From: CADEED01 sp035502995
GTDB lineage: Bacteria > Pseudomonadota > Gammaproteobacteria > Steroidobacterales > Steroidobacteraceae
Reading direction: 5' to 3'
DNA: 64,000 bases
NCBI GenBank assembly: GCA_035502995.1
Contig: DATJTW010000076.1
Location: 1 to 64,000, forward strand
The notes below the pieces were generated by a model. The model saw nothing but the letters and a program-made list of their open reading frames with translations. It was not told where the DNA came from and did not search any database. The translations under genes were made by a program, and so were the position numbers. The first letter of the stretch is position 1, and each line of letters starts with the position of its first letter. Shown piece after piece: positions 1 to 9,700 of this stretch.

Positions 1-459
1 CCCGACCTCGCGGCGCTCTACGAACGCGAAGGCAAGCCCGAATCCGCCATCGCGCTGTACGAGAAGGCGCAGCAGCGCCAGCCGCAGGTCGACGCGGTCG
101 CCAACAATCTCGCGATGCTGCTGGTGACGTATCGCACCGACAAGGCCAGCCTCGGCCGCGCGCGCGAGCTGACCGCGAAGTTCGAACAGTCGGATTCCGG
201 CGCGTTGCTCGACACGCTGGGCTGGGTGCGGTTCAAGCTCGGCGAAACGCAGGATGCGATCGCGCTGCTGGAGCGGGCCGTCACCCGCGCGCCGGATTCG
301 CGCGTGATCCGTTTCCATCTCGCGATGGCGCAGCTGCAGGCCGGCTTGTCCGACCAGGCGCGCTCGAATCTCGAGACCGTGCTCAAGGACGAGTCCGTGT
401 TCGCCGGGCGCGACGAAGCGCGCGCCGCGCTCGACGGGCTCAAGCGGCGCGTGGGTTGA
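1..459 (+). CDS. TPR-repeat protein, C-terminal part
   Basis: The frame is open from the first base of the window, so the start lies upstream and only the last 152 residues are seen. They hold tetratricopeptide-type helix pairs, for example around 'LYEREGKPESAIALYEKAQ' and 'LGETQDAIALLERAV', ending in a basic tail. TPR arrays bind other proteins. Large TPR proteins are known beside exopolysaccharide and PEP-CTERM sorting genes, and CTERM-tailed proteins follow here, so a role in that export system is a reasonable inference. Its TGA overlaps the TTG start of the next gene (TTGA), which suggests translational coupling. The exact family cannot be named without the N-terminus. Confidence 0.8.
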   Translation, partial: PDLAALYEREGKPESAIALYEKAQQRQPQVDAVANNLAMLLVTYRTDKASLGRARELTAKFEQSDSGALLDTLGWVRFKLGETQDAIALLERAVTRAPDSRVIRFHLAMAQLQAGLSDQARSNLETVLKDESVFAGRDEARAALDGLKRRVG

Positions 460-2483
460 CCGCCGTGTCGCGCCGCCTCGTCTCCGCGGGACTGCTGTCC
501 ACGGGCCTACTGATCTCGAGCCTGCTCGCGGGCCAGGTCGTCGAGGCGCAGGACGTCATCCACGAGGAATGGCGCACGGTCGCCGCCGCCGGCACGCCGG
601 CGCCGCTCGAGCGTGACGTGCACGTCACGATCCCCGGCGACTACGTCGTCGAGCTCACGGATCTCGGTGCGGCCGCGACGCCGACGCCGGCGCCGCTCGC
701 CTCCGTGCACGTGGCGTTGACGAAGGGAAAGACCGTCGTCGGCACGCCGCTCACGGCGCCGGGAACGCTGCCGTTCACGTCCGTGGCCGGCGCCGACTAC
801 ACCGTGCGCGTCACCGGTGCGCCGGGCAACGTGCCGGGCTCAGGCCTCGTGCGCGTGCAGGTGCGGCCCGCCGCGGGCGGCGCCGCCATCCTGGACTTCA
901 TCGACGTGCTGGCCGTGCCGCCAGCCGCGCCCAACAACGACACCTACGTGTTCGACGCCGGCTTCACCGTGCCGGCGACCGGCAGCTACGATCTCGCGCT
1001 GCGCGACCTCGTCTGGCCGCGCGCGTTTCCGACGCTGATCATGGCGGTGCTCGAAGAGGGTGGACCACTGGTCGCCACCTTCAGCACGGCCGGCACGAAT
1101 CCGGATCAGCAGGCGGCGACGCTCGACGCGGGCAAGCAGTACCACGTGTTCGCGATCGCCGTGCCGGACACCACGACGGCCGACATCGGCGGCGTTTATT
1201 CGATCAGCGTGCGCGCCGGCGGCGGTGGTGCCGCGGCGCTCGACCGCGTCGTGCCGATCGGCGCGGTCGCCTCGCTGGGCAGCGCGACGCTCACCGCGGG
1301 CACGCACGAGCTGGTGCTCACCGATCTGCAGTTCCCCGCGGCGCTGGCGCGCGCCGGCGCGAACGTGGTGCGCGACGGGCAAAGCGTCGCGGCGACGCTG
1401 GCCGGCGGCACGACGACGTTCACCGCGAGCGCCGGCGTCTATGAAGTTTTCGGCTTCGGCGAAGCCGCCGCGACGCCGGGTGGCGGCAGCCTGCGCGCGC
1501 AGCTGCGGCCGCAGGGCGGCGCGGACGTGTTGTCCGCCGTGCACGCGGTCACGCTCGCGGGCAGTGGTTTGACCGCGTTCGAATTCGATGGCCCCATCAC
1601 CGCGGGCAACTTCCGCGTGCGGCTGGCGGACTACCAGTTCCCCGCGGCCTTCACGTCGGTCACGGCCGCCGCGACGCAGGGCGCGGGCCTCCTCGGCACG
1701 AAGCTCGACGTGCCCGGCAACACGGACATCACCGCCGCCGCGGGACGCGTGCAGGTGCTGGTGTTCGCGCGCGCGCCGGCGGCGGGCGGTCTCTTCGGCA
1801 TCGACGTGACGCCGGCCGCGGGCACCGGCCCCGTACCGCTCGAGATCACGCAGGGCGTCGGCGCTGCGTTCACGGCGCGCAAGATCAGCATCAACGCCGA
1901 CGGCCGCTACGACGTCGACCTCGCGGACATGATGTTCCCGGCCGCGTTCACGGACCTGGCCGCGGCGGTGACGCGCGGTGCGGATCGCGTCGGCTTCATC
2001 TTCGGCGGCGGCAAGTTCAGCTTCGACGCGACGCGCGGCAACTACTTCGTGAACTTCGTGGCGAAGCCGTCGGCGCCGGCGAATGCCGGCACCTACGCGC
2101 TGGCCGTGTCGAGCACGCCGCCCGCGCCGACGCTGACGTTCAGCGCCAGCCCCGCAACCGTGCGCACCGGCCAGACCACGAGCCTGACCTGGACCGCGAC
2201 GAATGCCACGGGCTGCACGGCGTCGAATGGCTGGACCGGCACGAAGACCGCGACCGGCACCGAGACCACCGCGACGCTGACCGCGACCGCGTCGTTCACG
2301 CTGAACTGCGCCGGCGCCGGCGGCAACGTCTCGAAGACCATCACCGTCGACGTGTCGCCGTCGGCCGGCGGCGGCAGCTCCAAGGGCGGTGGCGGCTCGT
2401 TCGAGCTCGCGACGCTGGCACTGCTCGCGTCGCTGTGCGTTCTCGCGGCGGCGCGCCGGCGCCGTCCGCTACCCCGTCAGTAG
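456..2483 (+). CDS. Secreted five-repeat protein with GlyGly-CTERM-like tail
   Basis: This 675-residue protein has an N-terminal signal peptide (about residues 10-31). Five tandem repeats of about 100-115 residues follow, anchored by motifs such as DLVWPRAF, DLQFPAAL, DYQFPAAF and DMMFPAAF near residues 69, 184, 289, 392 and 491. An Ig-like segment lies at about 555-640. The end reads GGGSSKGGGGSFELAT, then a hydrophobic helix and an Arg cluster, which is the layout of GlyGly-CTERM sorting tails cut by rhombosortase. The start is TTG 456, overlapping the previous stop; GTG 465 is a close alternative. I do not recognise the repeat family. The protein is probably exported, processed at its C-terminus and surface-attached or released. 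Confidence 0.8.
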   Translation: MTAVSRRLVSAGLLSTGLLISSLLAGQVVEAQDVIHEEWRTVAAAGTPAPLERDVHVTIPGDYVVELTDLGAAATPTPAPLASVHVALTKGKTVVGTPLTAPGTLPFTSVAGADYTVRVTGAPGNVPGSGLVRVQVRPAAGGAAILDFIDVLAVPPAAPNNDTYVFDAGFTVPATGSYDLALRDLVWPRAFPTLIMAVLEEGGPLVATFSTAGTNPDQQAATLDAGKQYHVFAIAVPDTTTADIGGVYSISVRAGGGGAAALDRVVPIGAVASLGSATLTAGTHELVLTDLQFPAALARAGANVVRDGQSVAATLAGGTTTFTASAGVYEVFGFGEAAATPGGGSLRAQLRPQGGADVLSAVHAVTLAGSGLTAFEFDGPITAGNFRVRLADYQFPAAFTSVTAAATQGAGLLGTKLDVPGNTDITAAAGRVQVLVFARAPAAGGLFGIDVTPAAGTGPVPLEITQGVGAAFTARKISINADGRYDVDLADMMFPAAFTDLAAAVTRGADRVGFIFGGGKFSFDATRGNYFVNFVAKPSAPANAGTYALAVSSTPPAPTLTFSASPATVRTGQTTSLTWTATNATGCTASNGWTGTKTATGTETTATLTATASFTLNCAGAGGNVSKTITVDVSPSAGGGSSKGGGGSFELATLALLASLCVLAAARRRRPLPRQ

Positions 2484-2495
2484 TTAGTCTTGGAA

Positions 2496-2517
2496 GCCCG
2501 GTCGGCGACGACCGGGC
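2496..2517 (+). terminator. Perfect 9-bp hairpin after the repeat protein gene
   Basis: GCCCGGTCG and CGACCGGGC form a perfect 9-bp stem around the loop GCGA, 13 bases after the upstream stop. There is no T tract, so it may be a weak terminator or an mRNA 3' end stabiliser rather than a classical intrinsic terminator. Confidence 0.5.
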
Positions 2518-2697
2518 GCACCGCGCGCCCGCCGTCCGGCGGCCGTGTCATACATTCGTCCGACCGCCGCGCGCGCCCGCCGCATTTTCCCCGAGTGCAC
2601 AGTTCACGGTTCCGTTTCGGAAGTGTCATCTGGCGACTTTAGTTTCGCTCCGCCGACCGGGGAACGGTCTCAACAAATTCTATTTCAGGAGTAATTC

Positions 2698-3519
2698 ATG
2701 AAGTCCCTCTGGAAGATTTCCGCGATCGCGGCCGTAGCCATGACCGGCTCGCTCGCGCAAGCGGACGTGATCCTGTCGAACACCACGACCGGCAGCGAGC
2801 TGGTCCTGTTCGTCCGTGACACCTCGGCCGGCGCCGCCCCCGATCGCGTCTATGCGCGCGGTCTCGGCATCACCGTCGATGACGTTCTCACGGCCGCTGG
2901 CGCCGGTGGCACCTACACGGGTGCCGGCTCCCCGATCAGCTTCCAGCTGCCGGCCGCGGGCATCGGCCCGGACGCCAACCTGACGGCGTTCCTCGGCGGT
3001 GGCACGAGCTTCGTCTGGACGGTCATGGCGGGTGACTCGGTCGGCACGACCGCGTTCTCGCAGCGCTACGTCACGACGACGCAGCAGGACCTGACCCAGC
3101 CCGGCGCCCCGATCCCGATCAACTCGGCGATCCGCACGGTGTGGAGCCAGATCAGCCCGATGCTGAACGACCTCAACGGCGCGCTGCCGGATTCGCCGGG
3201 CAGCTCGACGTCGACGAACGGCCAGTGGGGCCAGTCGGGCGGTTCGTACGAGAACGCCACCAGCTGGTTCGCCGGCGGCATCGGCAACGAAAACGCGCTC
3301 GGCTCGTCCGCGAACCTGTACGTGCTGACCAACAGCAGCACGGTCAACACCGGCGCCGCCCGCGTGTTCGCCGCGCTCGACCTCGTGCTCGACGCCAACG
3401 GCGTCCTGAAGACGGTCAACGAAGTGCCGCTGCCGCCCGCGCTGCTGCTGCTGGGTTCGGCGTTCGCCGGCCTCGCCGGTGTCGCGCGCCGCAAGCAGAA
3501 CAAGGCCGTCGCGGTCTAA
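2698..3519 (+). CDS. VPLPP-type CTERM (PEP-CTERM-like) sorted exported protein
   Basis: This 273-residue protein has a signal peptide (about 1-22, cleaved after ...GSLAQA). Its end reads VPLPPALLLLGSAFAGLAGV followed by ARRK. The Pro-containing motif, membrane helix and basic cluster are the tripartite signal of the VPLPA branch of PEP-CTERM proteins, which exosortases process. The middle is rich in Gly, Ser, Thr and Asn and has no domain I recognise. An AGGAG ribosome-binding site at about 2688 supports the ATG. The next gene follows after 27 bases with another AGGAG, so they are probably co-transcribed up to the terminator at 5008. No exosortase gene is in the window. Confidence 0.85.
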   Translation: MKSLWKISAIAAVAMTGSLAQADVILSNTTTGSELVLFVRDTSAGAAPDRVYARGLGITVDDVLTAAGAGGTYTGAGSPISFQLPAAGIGPDANLTAFLGGGTSFVWTVMAGDSVGTTAFSQRYVTTTQQDLTQPGAPIPINSAIRTVWSQISPMLNDLNGALPDSPGSSTSTNGQWGQSGGSYENATSWFAGGIGNENALGSSANLYVLTNSSTVNTGAARVFAALDLVLDANGVLKTVNEVPLPPALLLLGSAFAGLAGVARRKQNKAVAV

Positions 3520-3546
3520 CCAGTCACAGATCCAGGAGTATCCAAG

Positions 3547-4968
3547 ATGATCTCTTCCCGTTCCCTTTCGATTGCCGCCGCGGTCGGTTTCGCGATCGCC
3601 GGCAGCCAGGCGATGGCCCTCGACCTCGCCACCACCAACACCGCGATCGCCGCGGGCAAGACGCTCGTGGTCGCGGGCGCCTCGGCGCAGCGTGACGCGT
3701 TCCTGCAGCTGCTGACGCAGGACCTGTGCACGGCCGGTTCCGTGGACGTCTATCGCGCCACCCCGACGGGCGGCCAGGACTTCCGCGCATACAGCTGCCA
3801 CACGGTGAGCTCCGGCGCGCCGGCCACGGCCCTCCAGGCCGCGGCGAACCAGGACATCGTCGTGTACTACCGCTCGGAAGGCGGTTCGGCCTGGGGCCCG
3901 TACTCGATCGCGCAGCGCAACGTGCAGGGCGCGGCGTTCCCCGGCGTGAAGTCGCTCGACGTGAGCGTCTGCGCCGCGGGCACGACCTCGGTCTCGTACC
4001 CCGGCGCCGGCAGCCTGCCGACGCATGATTGCGCGCTCGGCGCCACGTATCGTCTGTCCGACGACGCGAACGGCTCGGGTGGTGCGGTCACGGGTCTCGT
4101 GAACCGCGTGACGCAGCTCGGCACGGCCGACGTCGAGCCGAAGCTCTTCACGGGCGCGAACAGCCCGGCGCTGACGTCCTCGAAGTTCTCGACCGCCCCG
4201 GCGGTCGTGACGGCGCTGAAGAACCTGACGAACGAAACCGGCTTCGGCCAGGTGTTCACGCTGCTGCTGAACAGCAGCGCCGCGGGTGCGGCCGACGAGG
4301 TGACGAACCTCACGTCCGCGCAGGCGACGGGCATCTTCACGGGCACGATCGTCGACTGGTGCCAGATCAGCCAGACGCTGGCCGACTGCGCCTCGGGTGG
4401 CAGCCACCCGATCACGGTCGTGCGCCGCGAGCCGGGCTCCGGCACGCAGGTGGGCGCGGGCGTGAAGTTCGCGAACGTGGGTTGCGGCGACTCGTGGGGC
4501 TTCGTGGTCGACACGGACCCGGCGGGCACGCCGATCGCCAATGACTCCGACTTCGTGATCGAAGTCGGCGCCACGGGCACGCTCGAGACGACCGTCAACA
4601 CGGTGGTCGATTCGATCGGCATCAACCTGTACAAGGCGACGGTCGCGCAGGCGAACACGCACCAGATCACGCTGGACGGCGTCGCGGCGAACCGCGCGAA
4701 TGCGGCGAACCTGTCGTATCCGTACGCGTTCGAAGCGACCTACACCAAGGCGAACAGCACCGACCTCGCGGCCGGTACGATCTCCGCGGGTATCGCCAAC
4801 GGCCTGATCGTGATGTCGAAGGACGTGAACCGCGTGCCGAACAACCAGGCCGTGTTCGCGCTGCCGAGCGCCACGAACATCCCGGGCACCAGCGGCACGC
4901 CGTCGACGGCGCCGGTGGCGCTGGGCACGCGTGGCGGCGCCTCCTGCCGTCCGTTCCAGCCGCAGTAA
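3547..4968 (+). CDS. Exported PstS-like substrate-binding-domain protein
   Basis: This 473-residue protein has a signal peptide (about 1-24, ...AGSQAMA). The mature part resembles type II periplasmic binding proteins of the phosphate-binding (PstS) kind: VVAGASAQRDAF near the N-terminus, TGTIVDWCQI and VVRREPGSGTQ in the middle, the last matching the R-x-x-G-S-G-T anion-binding loop. Several Cys residues (about eight) could form disulfides. No ABC permease or ATPase genes are adjacent, so it is unlikely to be a simple uptake component. Its neighbours suggest a secreted or surface role. An AGGAG lies 8 bases before the ATG, and a strong terminator follows the stop. Confidence 0.7.
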   Translation: MISSRSLSIAAAVGFAIAGSQAMALDLATTNTAIAAGKTLVVAGASAQRDAFLQLLTQDLCTAGSVDVYRATPTGGQDFRAYSCHTVSSGAPATALQAAANQDIVVYYRSEGGSAWGPYSIAQRNVQGAAFPGVKSLDVSVCAAGTTSVSYPGAGSLPTHDCALGATYRLSDDANGSGGAVTGLVNRVTQLGTADVEPKLFTGANSPALTSSKFSTAPAVVTALKNLTNETGFGQVFTLLLNSSAAGAADEVTNLTSAQATGIFTGTIVDWCQISQTLADCASGGSHPITVVRREPGSGTQVGAGVKFANVGCGDSWGFVVDTDPAGTPIANDSDFVIEVGATGTLETTVNTVVDSIGINLYKATVAQANTHQITLDGVAANRANAANLSYPYAFEATYTKANSTDLAAGTISAGIANGLIVMSKDVNRVPNNQAVFALPSATNIPGTSGTPSTAPVALGTRGGASCRPFQPQ

Positions 4969-5007
4969 ATCGAGCTAACAAGTCCAAGAAGAAAAATCAG
5001 GCAACTG

Positions 5008-5040
5008 GGGCCGACCTTTCGGGGTCGGCCCTTTTTCTTT
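5008..5040 (+). terminator. Intrinsic (Rho-independent) terminator
   Basis: GGGCCGACC and GGTCGGCCC form a perfect 9-bp GC-rich stem with a short loop, followed at once by CTTTTTCTTTC. It lies about 40 bases after the PstS-like gene and separates it from the two-partner secretion genes. This is the clearest terminator in the window. Confidence 0.9.
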
Positions 5041-5116
5041 CGCAACAGAACATTCATGTCGCGCTCCTACACTGGCTCCCGCTTCGAGAGTCGGTCTCTT
5101 TCACCCCGGGTGGTCG

Positions 5117-6715
5117 ATGTTTCCTGACGGCAACGGCAAGTCGGTCTCCCGTCTCGTCTTCGTGTTCGCGCTGACCTTGTCAGCCGCCGTGCGTACCGCG
5201 ACGGCGCAGGAAGCCGAGCCCGCCGAAAAACCCAGCTTCGACGTGCTCGAATACCGCGTGCTCGGCAACAGCGTGCTGCCGCCGCGCGACGTCGAAGCCG
5301 CCGTCTATCCCCATCTCGGTCCCGGCAAGACGCTCGACGACGTCGAGCTCGCGCGCCAGGCGCTCGAGAATGCGTATCGCGCCGCGGGCCGCGGCACCGT
5401 GTTCGTCGACATCCCCGCGCAGGACGTCGGCAACGACGGCGTCGTGCGACTGAAGGTCACCGAAGGAAAACTGCGCACGGTGCGCGTCACCGGCTCGCGG
5501 TTCTTCTCCGGCCGCCGCATCCGCGAGACGCTGCCGGCCGCCGAGGTCGCGTCGGTCCCCGATCTGCCGGCATTGCAGCGCGAGATCACCGCCCTGAACA
5601 CCGAGACCGCCGACCGCAGCGTCACGCCCGTGCTCGCCGCCGGCACGCTGCCCGGCACCGTGAACCTGACGCTGCGCGTCGAGGACAAATTCCCGCTGCA
5701 CGGCTCGGTCGAGGCGAACGACCAGTACACCGCCGACACGTCGCGCACGCGGCTCAATGTCGCGCTCAGCTACGACAACCTGTTCGGCCGTCTCGACAGC
5801 GTCGGTCTCCAGTACCAGACCGCGCCGGAGGAGCCGGGCGAGCTCGGCGTGTTCGTCGCCAGCTACACGCGCAATCTCGACCTCGGTCGCCGGCTCGCGT
5901 TCTTCTTCGTGAATTCGGACAGCGACGTGCCGGCGCTCGGCACGCTGAACGTGCTCGGCAAGGGCAAGGTCTACGGCACGCGCTTCATCGCGCCGTACGG
6001 CAGCGACGCCGATGCGTCGCACGTGCTGACGCTGGGTCTCGACTACAAGGACTTCGTCGAGAGCATCAACCTCGACGAGGACACGGCGTTCAACACGCCG
6101 ATCAGCTACCTGCATTTCTCGCTGGCCGACGCCAGCACCTGGCGATTCGGCCGGCAGACGTTCTCGCTGGCGCCGTCGCTGAACTTCGGCCTGCGCGGCA
6201 TCTACAACTCCGTCGACGAATTCGCCGACAAGCGCTACCGCGGCCGGCCCAACTACTTCTACCTGCGCGCCGCGAGCCAGTACCGCAGCGCGCCCTGGCA
6301 CGGGTTCTCGCTGGTCGCGAACCTCGCCGGGCAGTACGCGCCCGACGCCGTCATCGGCAACGAGCAGTTCACGATTGGCGGCGCCGACGGCGTGCGCGGT
6401 TATCTCGAAGCCGAGGACATCAGCGACATCGGCATCAAGGGCGGCCTGCAGATCGAGTCGCCGGCCTGGCGCCTCGGGCTCGGGGATTCGACGCTCGGCG
6501 GATTCCTGTTCTACGACGCGGGCGTCGTGTCCGCGGTCGGTTCGATGCTCGACGACGAAGTCCGGCGGACGGATCTGTCCAGCACCGGCCTCGGCCTGAC
6601 GCTGGCGTCCAGCCATCTCGACGGCTACCTGACCTGGGCCTATCCACTCGTCCAGGGACAACGCACCGTCGCCGGCGACTCGCGATTGCTGTTCTCGCTG
6701 CGCGCGCACTGGTGA
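5117..6715 (+). CDS. Two-partner secretion outer-membrane transporter (TpsB, ShlB/FhaC/HecB family)
   Basis: This 532-residue protein has a signal peptide (about 1-30), POTRA domains with YRVLGNSVLPP and VTEGKLRTVRVTGSRF (about 40-180), and a 16-strand barrel domain. It contains the conserved loop-6 motif VRGY at residues 426-429. TpsB proteins bind the TPS domain of their partner in the periplasm and pass it through the outer membrane. The gene for the giant TpsA partner starts 4 bases after the stop, the usual tpsB-tpsA pairing. The upstream terminator marks the start of a new transcription unit. Confidence 0.93.
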   Translation: MFPDGNGKSVSRLVFVFALTLSAAVRTATAQEAEPAEKPSFDVLEYRVLGNSVLPPRDVEAAVYPHLGPGKTLDDVELARQALENAYRAAGRGTVFVDIPAQDVGNDGVVRLKVTEGKLRTVRVTGSRFFSGRRIRETLPAAEVASVPDLPALQREITALNTETADRSVTPVLAAGTLPGTVNLTLRVEDKFPLHGSVEANDQYTADTSRTRLNVALSYDNLFGRLDSVGLQYQTAPEEPGELGVFVASYTRNLDLGRRLAFFFVNSDSDVPALGTLNVLGKGKVYGTRFIAPYGSDADASHVLTLGLDYKDFVESINLDEDTAFNTPISYLHFSLADASTWRFGRQTFSLAPSLNFGLRGIYNSVDEFADKRYRGRPNYFYLRAASQYRSAPWHGFSLVANLAGQYAPDAVIGNEQFTIGGADGVRGYLEAEDISDIGIKGGLQIESPAWRLGLGDSTLGGFLFYDAGVVSAVGSMLDDEVRRTDLSSTGLGLTLASSHLDGYLTWAYPLVQGQRTVAGDSRLLFSLRAHW

Positions 6716-6719
6716 CCGC

Positions 6720-9700
6720 ATGCACGTCGTGAAGAAGCTCGGGGTCGCGGCGATCGCCGCGGTGGTGCAGGCGCTGTCGCAGCCGCGCAGCGAGGCGGCC
6801 GAGCTGCCGATCCCGTGCGTCGCCGGGTCCTGCGGCCCCAACGTCGCGGCGTTCCGCCAGTCGGGGCAGGCGACGGCGACCAGCGCCGGCAACACGCTGA
6901 CGGTCAACCAAACCACCGATCGCGTCATCCTCAACTGGCAGAGCTTCAACGTCGGGGCCGACGGCCGCGTCGTCTTCCAGCAGCCGGACAGCTCGTCGAT
7001 CGCGCTGAACCGCATCCACCAGGGTTCGCCGAGCCGGATCTTCGGCGCGGTGGAAGCGAACGGTCAGATCTATCTCGTCAACCAGAACGGCATCGTCTTC
7101 GGCTCGACCGCGCGCGTGAAGACCGCCGGCCTCGTGGCCTCGACGCTGAACATCTCCGACGAGGTGTTCGCGGCCGGCATCGTCGCGCCCGAGCTCGCCG
7201 CGAACGGACGCCCGTCGCTCGAGGGCACGCGCGCCATCGTGCTCGACTCGGACGGCAACCAGGTCACCGGTCCCGACGGCCAGCCGCTCGAAGTCGTGCT
7301 GCGCGTCGACGCCGGCGCGAAGATCCAGACCACGGCCGGCGGCCGCGTGATCCTCGCGTCGCGCACCGTCGACAACGCCGGCAGCATCGAGACGCCGGAC
7401 GGCCAGACGCTGATCGCCGCCGGCGAGAAGGTCTATCTGCAGGCGAGCGGCGATCCGTCGCTGCGCGGCCTGCTGGTCGAGGTCGACACCAGCAGCACGG
7501 CGTGGAATCGCGTCACCAGCGGCACGGCGACCAACCGCGCAACCGGCGAGATCAGCGCGCGCCGCGGCAACGTCACGATCGCCGGTCTCGCGGTGAACCA
7601 GGAAGGCCGCATCTCCGCGACCACCAGCGTTTCCGCCAACGGCTCGATCCGGCTACTGGGCCGCGACACGATGGTCGCCTCGTCGAGCACCACGGACCTG
7701 CCGAGGATCGGCGCGACGCGCGGCGGCACCGTCACGCTCGGCGCCACCAGCCGCACGGAAGTGCTGCCCGAGCTCGCCGACACGACAACCGCACTGGACG
7801 ACCAGGTGCAGGTGCCGTCGAGCGTCGAGCTCAGCGGCCGGCGCATCGACCTCCTGGGCGGCGCGCGCATCACGGCGCCCGGCGGCACGGTCACCGTGCA
7901 GGCGCGCGCGAACCCGAGCGTCGTCGGCCACGATGCCGACGCACGCATCCGCATGAACACCGGCGCCGTCATCGACGTGTCCGGCAGCACCGCGTCGGCG
8001 TCGGTCGAGCGCAACCTCGTCACCGTCGAGTTGCGCGCCAACGAGCTGCGCGATTCGCCGTTGCAACGCAACGGTGTCCTGCGTGGCAAGCCGGTGGTCG
8101 TCGACGCGCGCGTCGGCACGCCGCTGGCCGACGTCTCCGGCGCGCTGGCGGCGACGCCGCGCGACATCGCCGAGCGCACGTCGCGCGGCGGCACCGTGTC
8201 GTTCGGTTCGGACGGCGACGTCGGCATCGCGAACGACGCGACGATCGACGTGTCGGGCGGCGCGATCGTCTATCGACCCGGCATCATCCAGACGACGCGG
8301 CTGGTCGCCGCGAACGGGCAGGTGGTCGACATCGGCCAGGCCGATCCGAACCAGCAGTACGTCGGCCTCGTGAATCCGACCGTTACGCGCACGTTCGATC
8401 GCTGGGGCGTCAAGGAAACGGTCGCGGGCCCGCGCACCGGCCAGTACGACCCGGGTTACACCGAGGGCCGCTCGGCCGGCACGCTGCAGATCTCCGCCGG
8501 CGGCGGCATGGTGCTGAACGGCACGTTCCTCGGCCACGCGACGCCGGGTCTCTATCAACGCGATCCGTCGACGATTCCGGCGGGTGGATCGCTGATCCTC
8601 GGACAACGCATCCCCGACGGCGACAGCCTCGATTTCCTCGCACCGTCGGTCACCTTGTCGAACGTGCGGCCGACCCTCTCGTTCGGGCCGAGCGGCGCGA
8701 TCCCGGCGTCGGTGCCGGTCGGGTTGTCGACGGACTTCCTGACCACGGGCGGATTCACCACGGCGCAGATCAGCAGCAACGGCGTCGTGTCGCTGCGAGA
8801 GGGCGCGCCGCTGACGCTGGCGCCCGGGTCCACGCTGGATTTCCGCGGTTCGGCGATCGCGATCGGTTCCGACATCACCGACAACGCGGGCACGCTGCGG
8901 TTCACCGCGGACCGCACGGCGCTCAACGAGACGAGCCATGCCACGCCGTCGGTCGGCGTGGCGGACGGCGTCACGCTCGACGTGCGCGGCCGCTGGCAGA
9001 ACGACCTGCTCGACGCCACCGGGACTATCTACCGCAACGGCGGCACGATCGATCTCGCGGCACGCTCGATCCCGTCGGCCGCGGGTGCGTTGTCGCTCGG
9101 CGACGGCGTGCGCCTGCTGGCCAGCGGCGGCGCGTCGATGGCGGCGAACGGCACGATCACGGGCGGCACCGGCGGCGCGATCGCGTTGCGCTCGGGCGGC
9201 GACCGCGCGCGTTTCACGATCGGCGAAAACGTGACGCTCGAGGCGTTCGGCGTGCAGGGCGCGAAGGGTGGCTCGTTCACGCTGGAGGCGCCGGTCGTGC
9301 AGATCGGCAACGGCCCGCGCTGGGCCGAGGCGCAGACTTTCGACGCGGCCGCGGATCTCGACGGCTCGCTGCGCCTCGGCAATGCCTTGTTCACCGACCA
9401 TGGCTTCGCGAGCTTCACCGTCGTCGCGACCGGCGCGGCGCGTCCCGCGCGGGATGCGGATGGCGCGGAGGACCCGGGTGCGGCGGCAAATCCGGACGTG
9501 CTGACCGTCACGTCGGGCACGACGATCCGGCCGCGCATCGACACGCTGCAGATCGGCGACGGCGCGAACTTCCAGGCCGCGGCGGCCAACGTCGCCGCGT
9601 TCGCCGCGCGGCTGCAGGTGCCGGAATGGCAGGCCGCGCCGGCGTCGATCACGCTGCGCGCCGACCCGCGCTTCGAACCGACGGCGACGACGCAAGCGGG

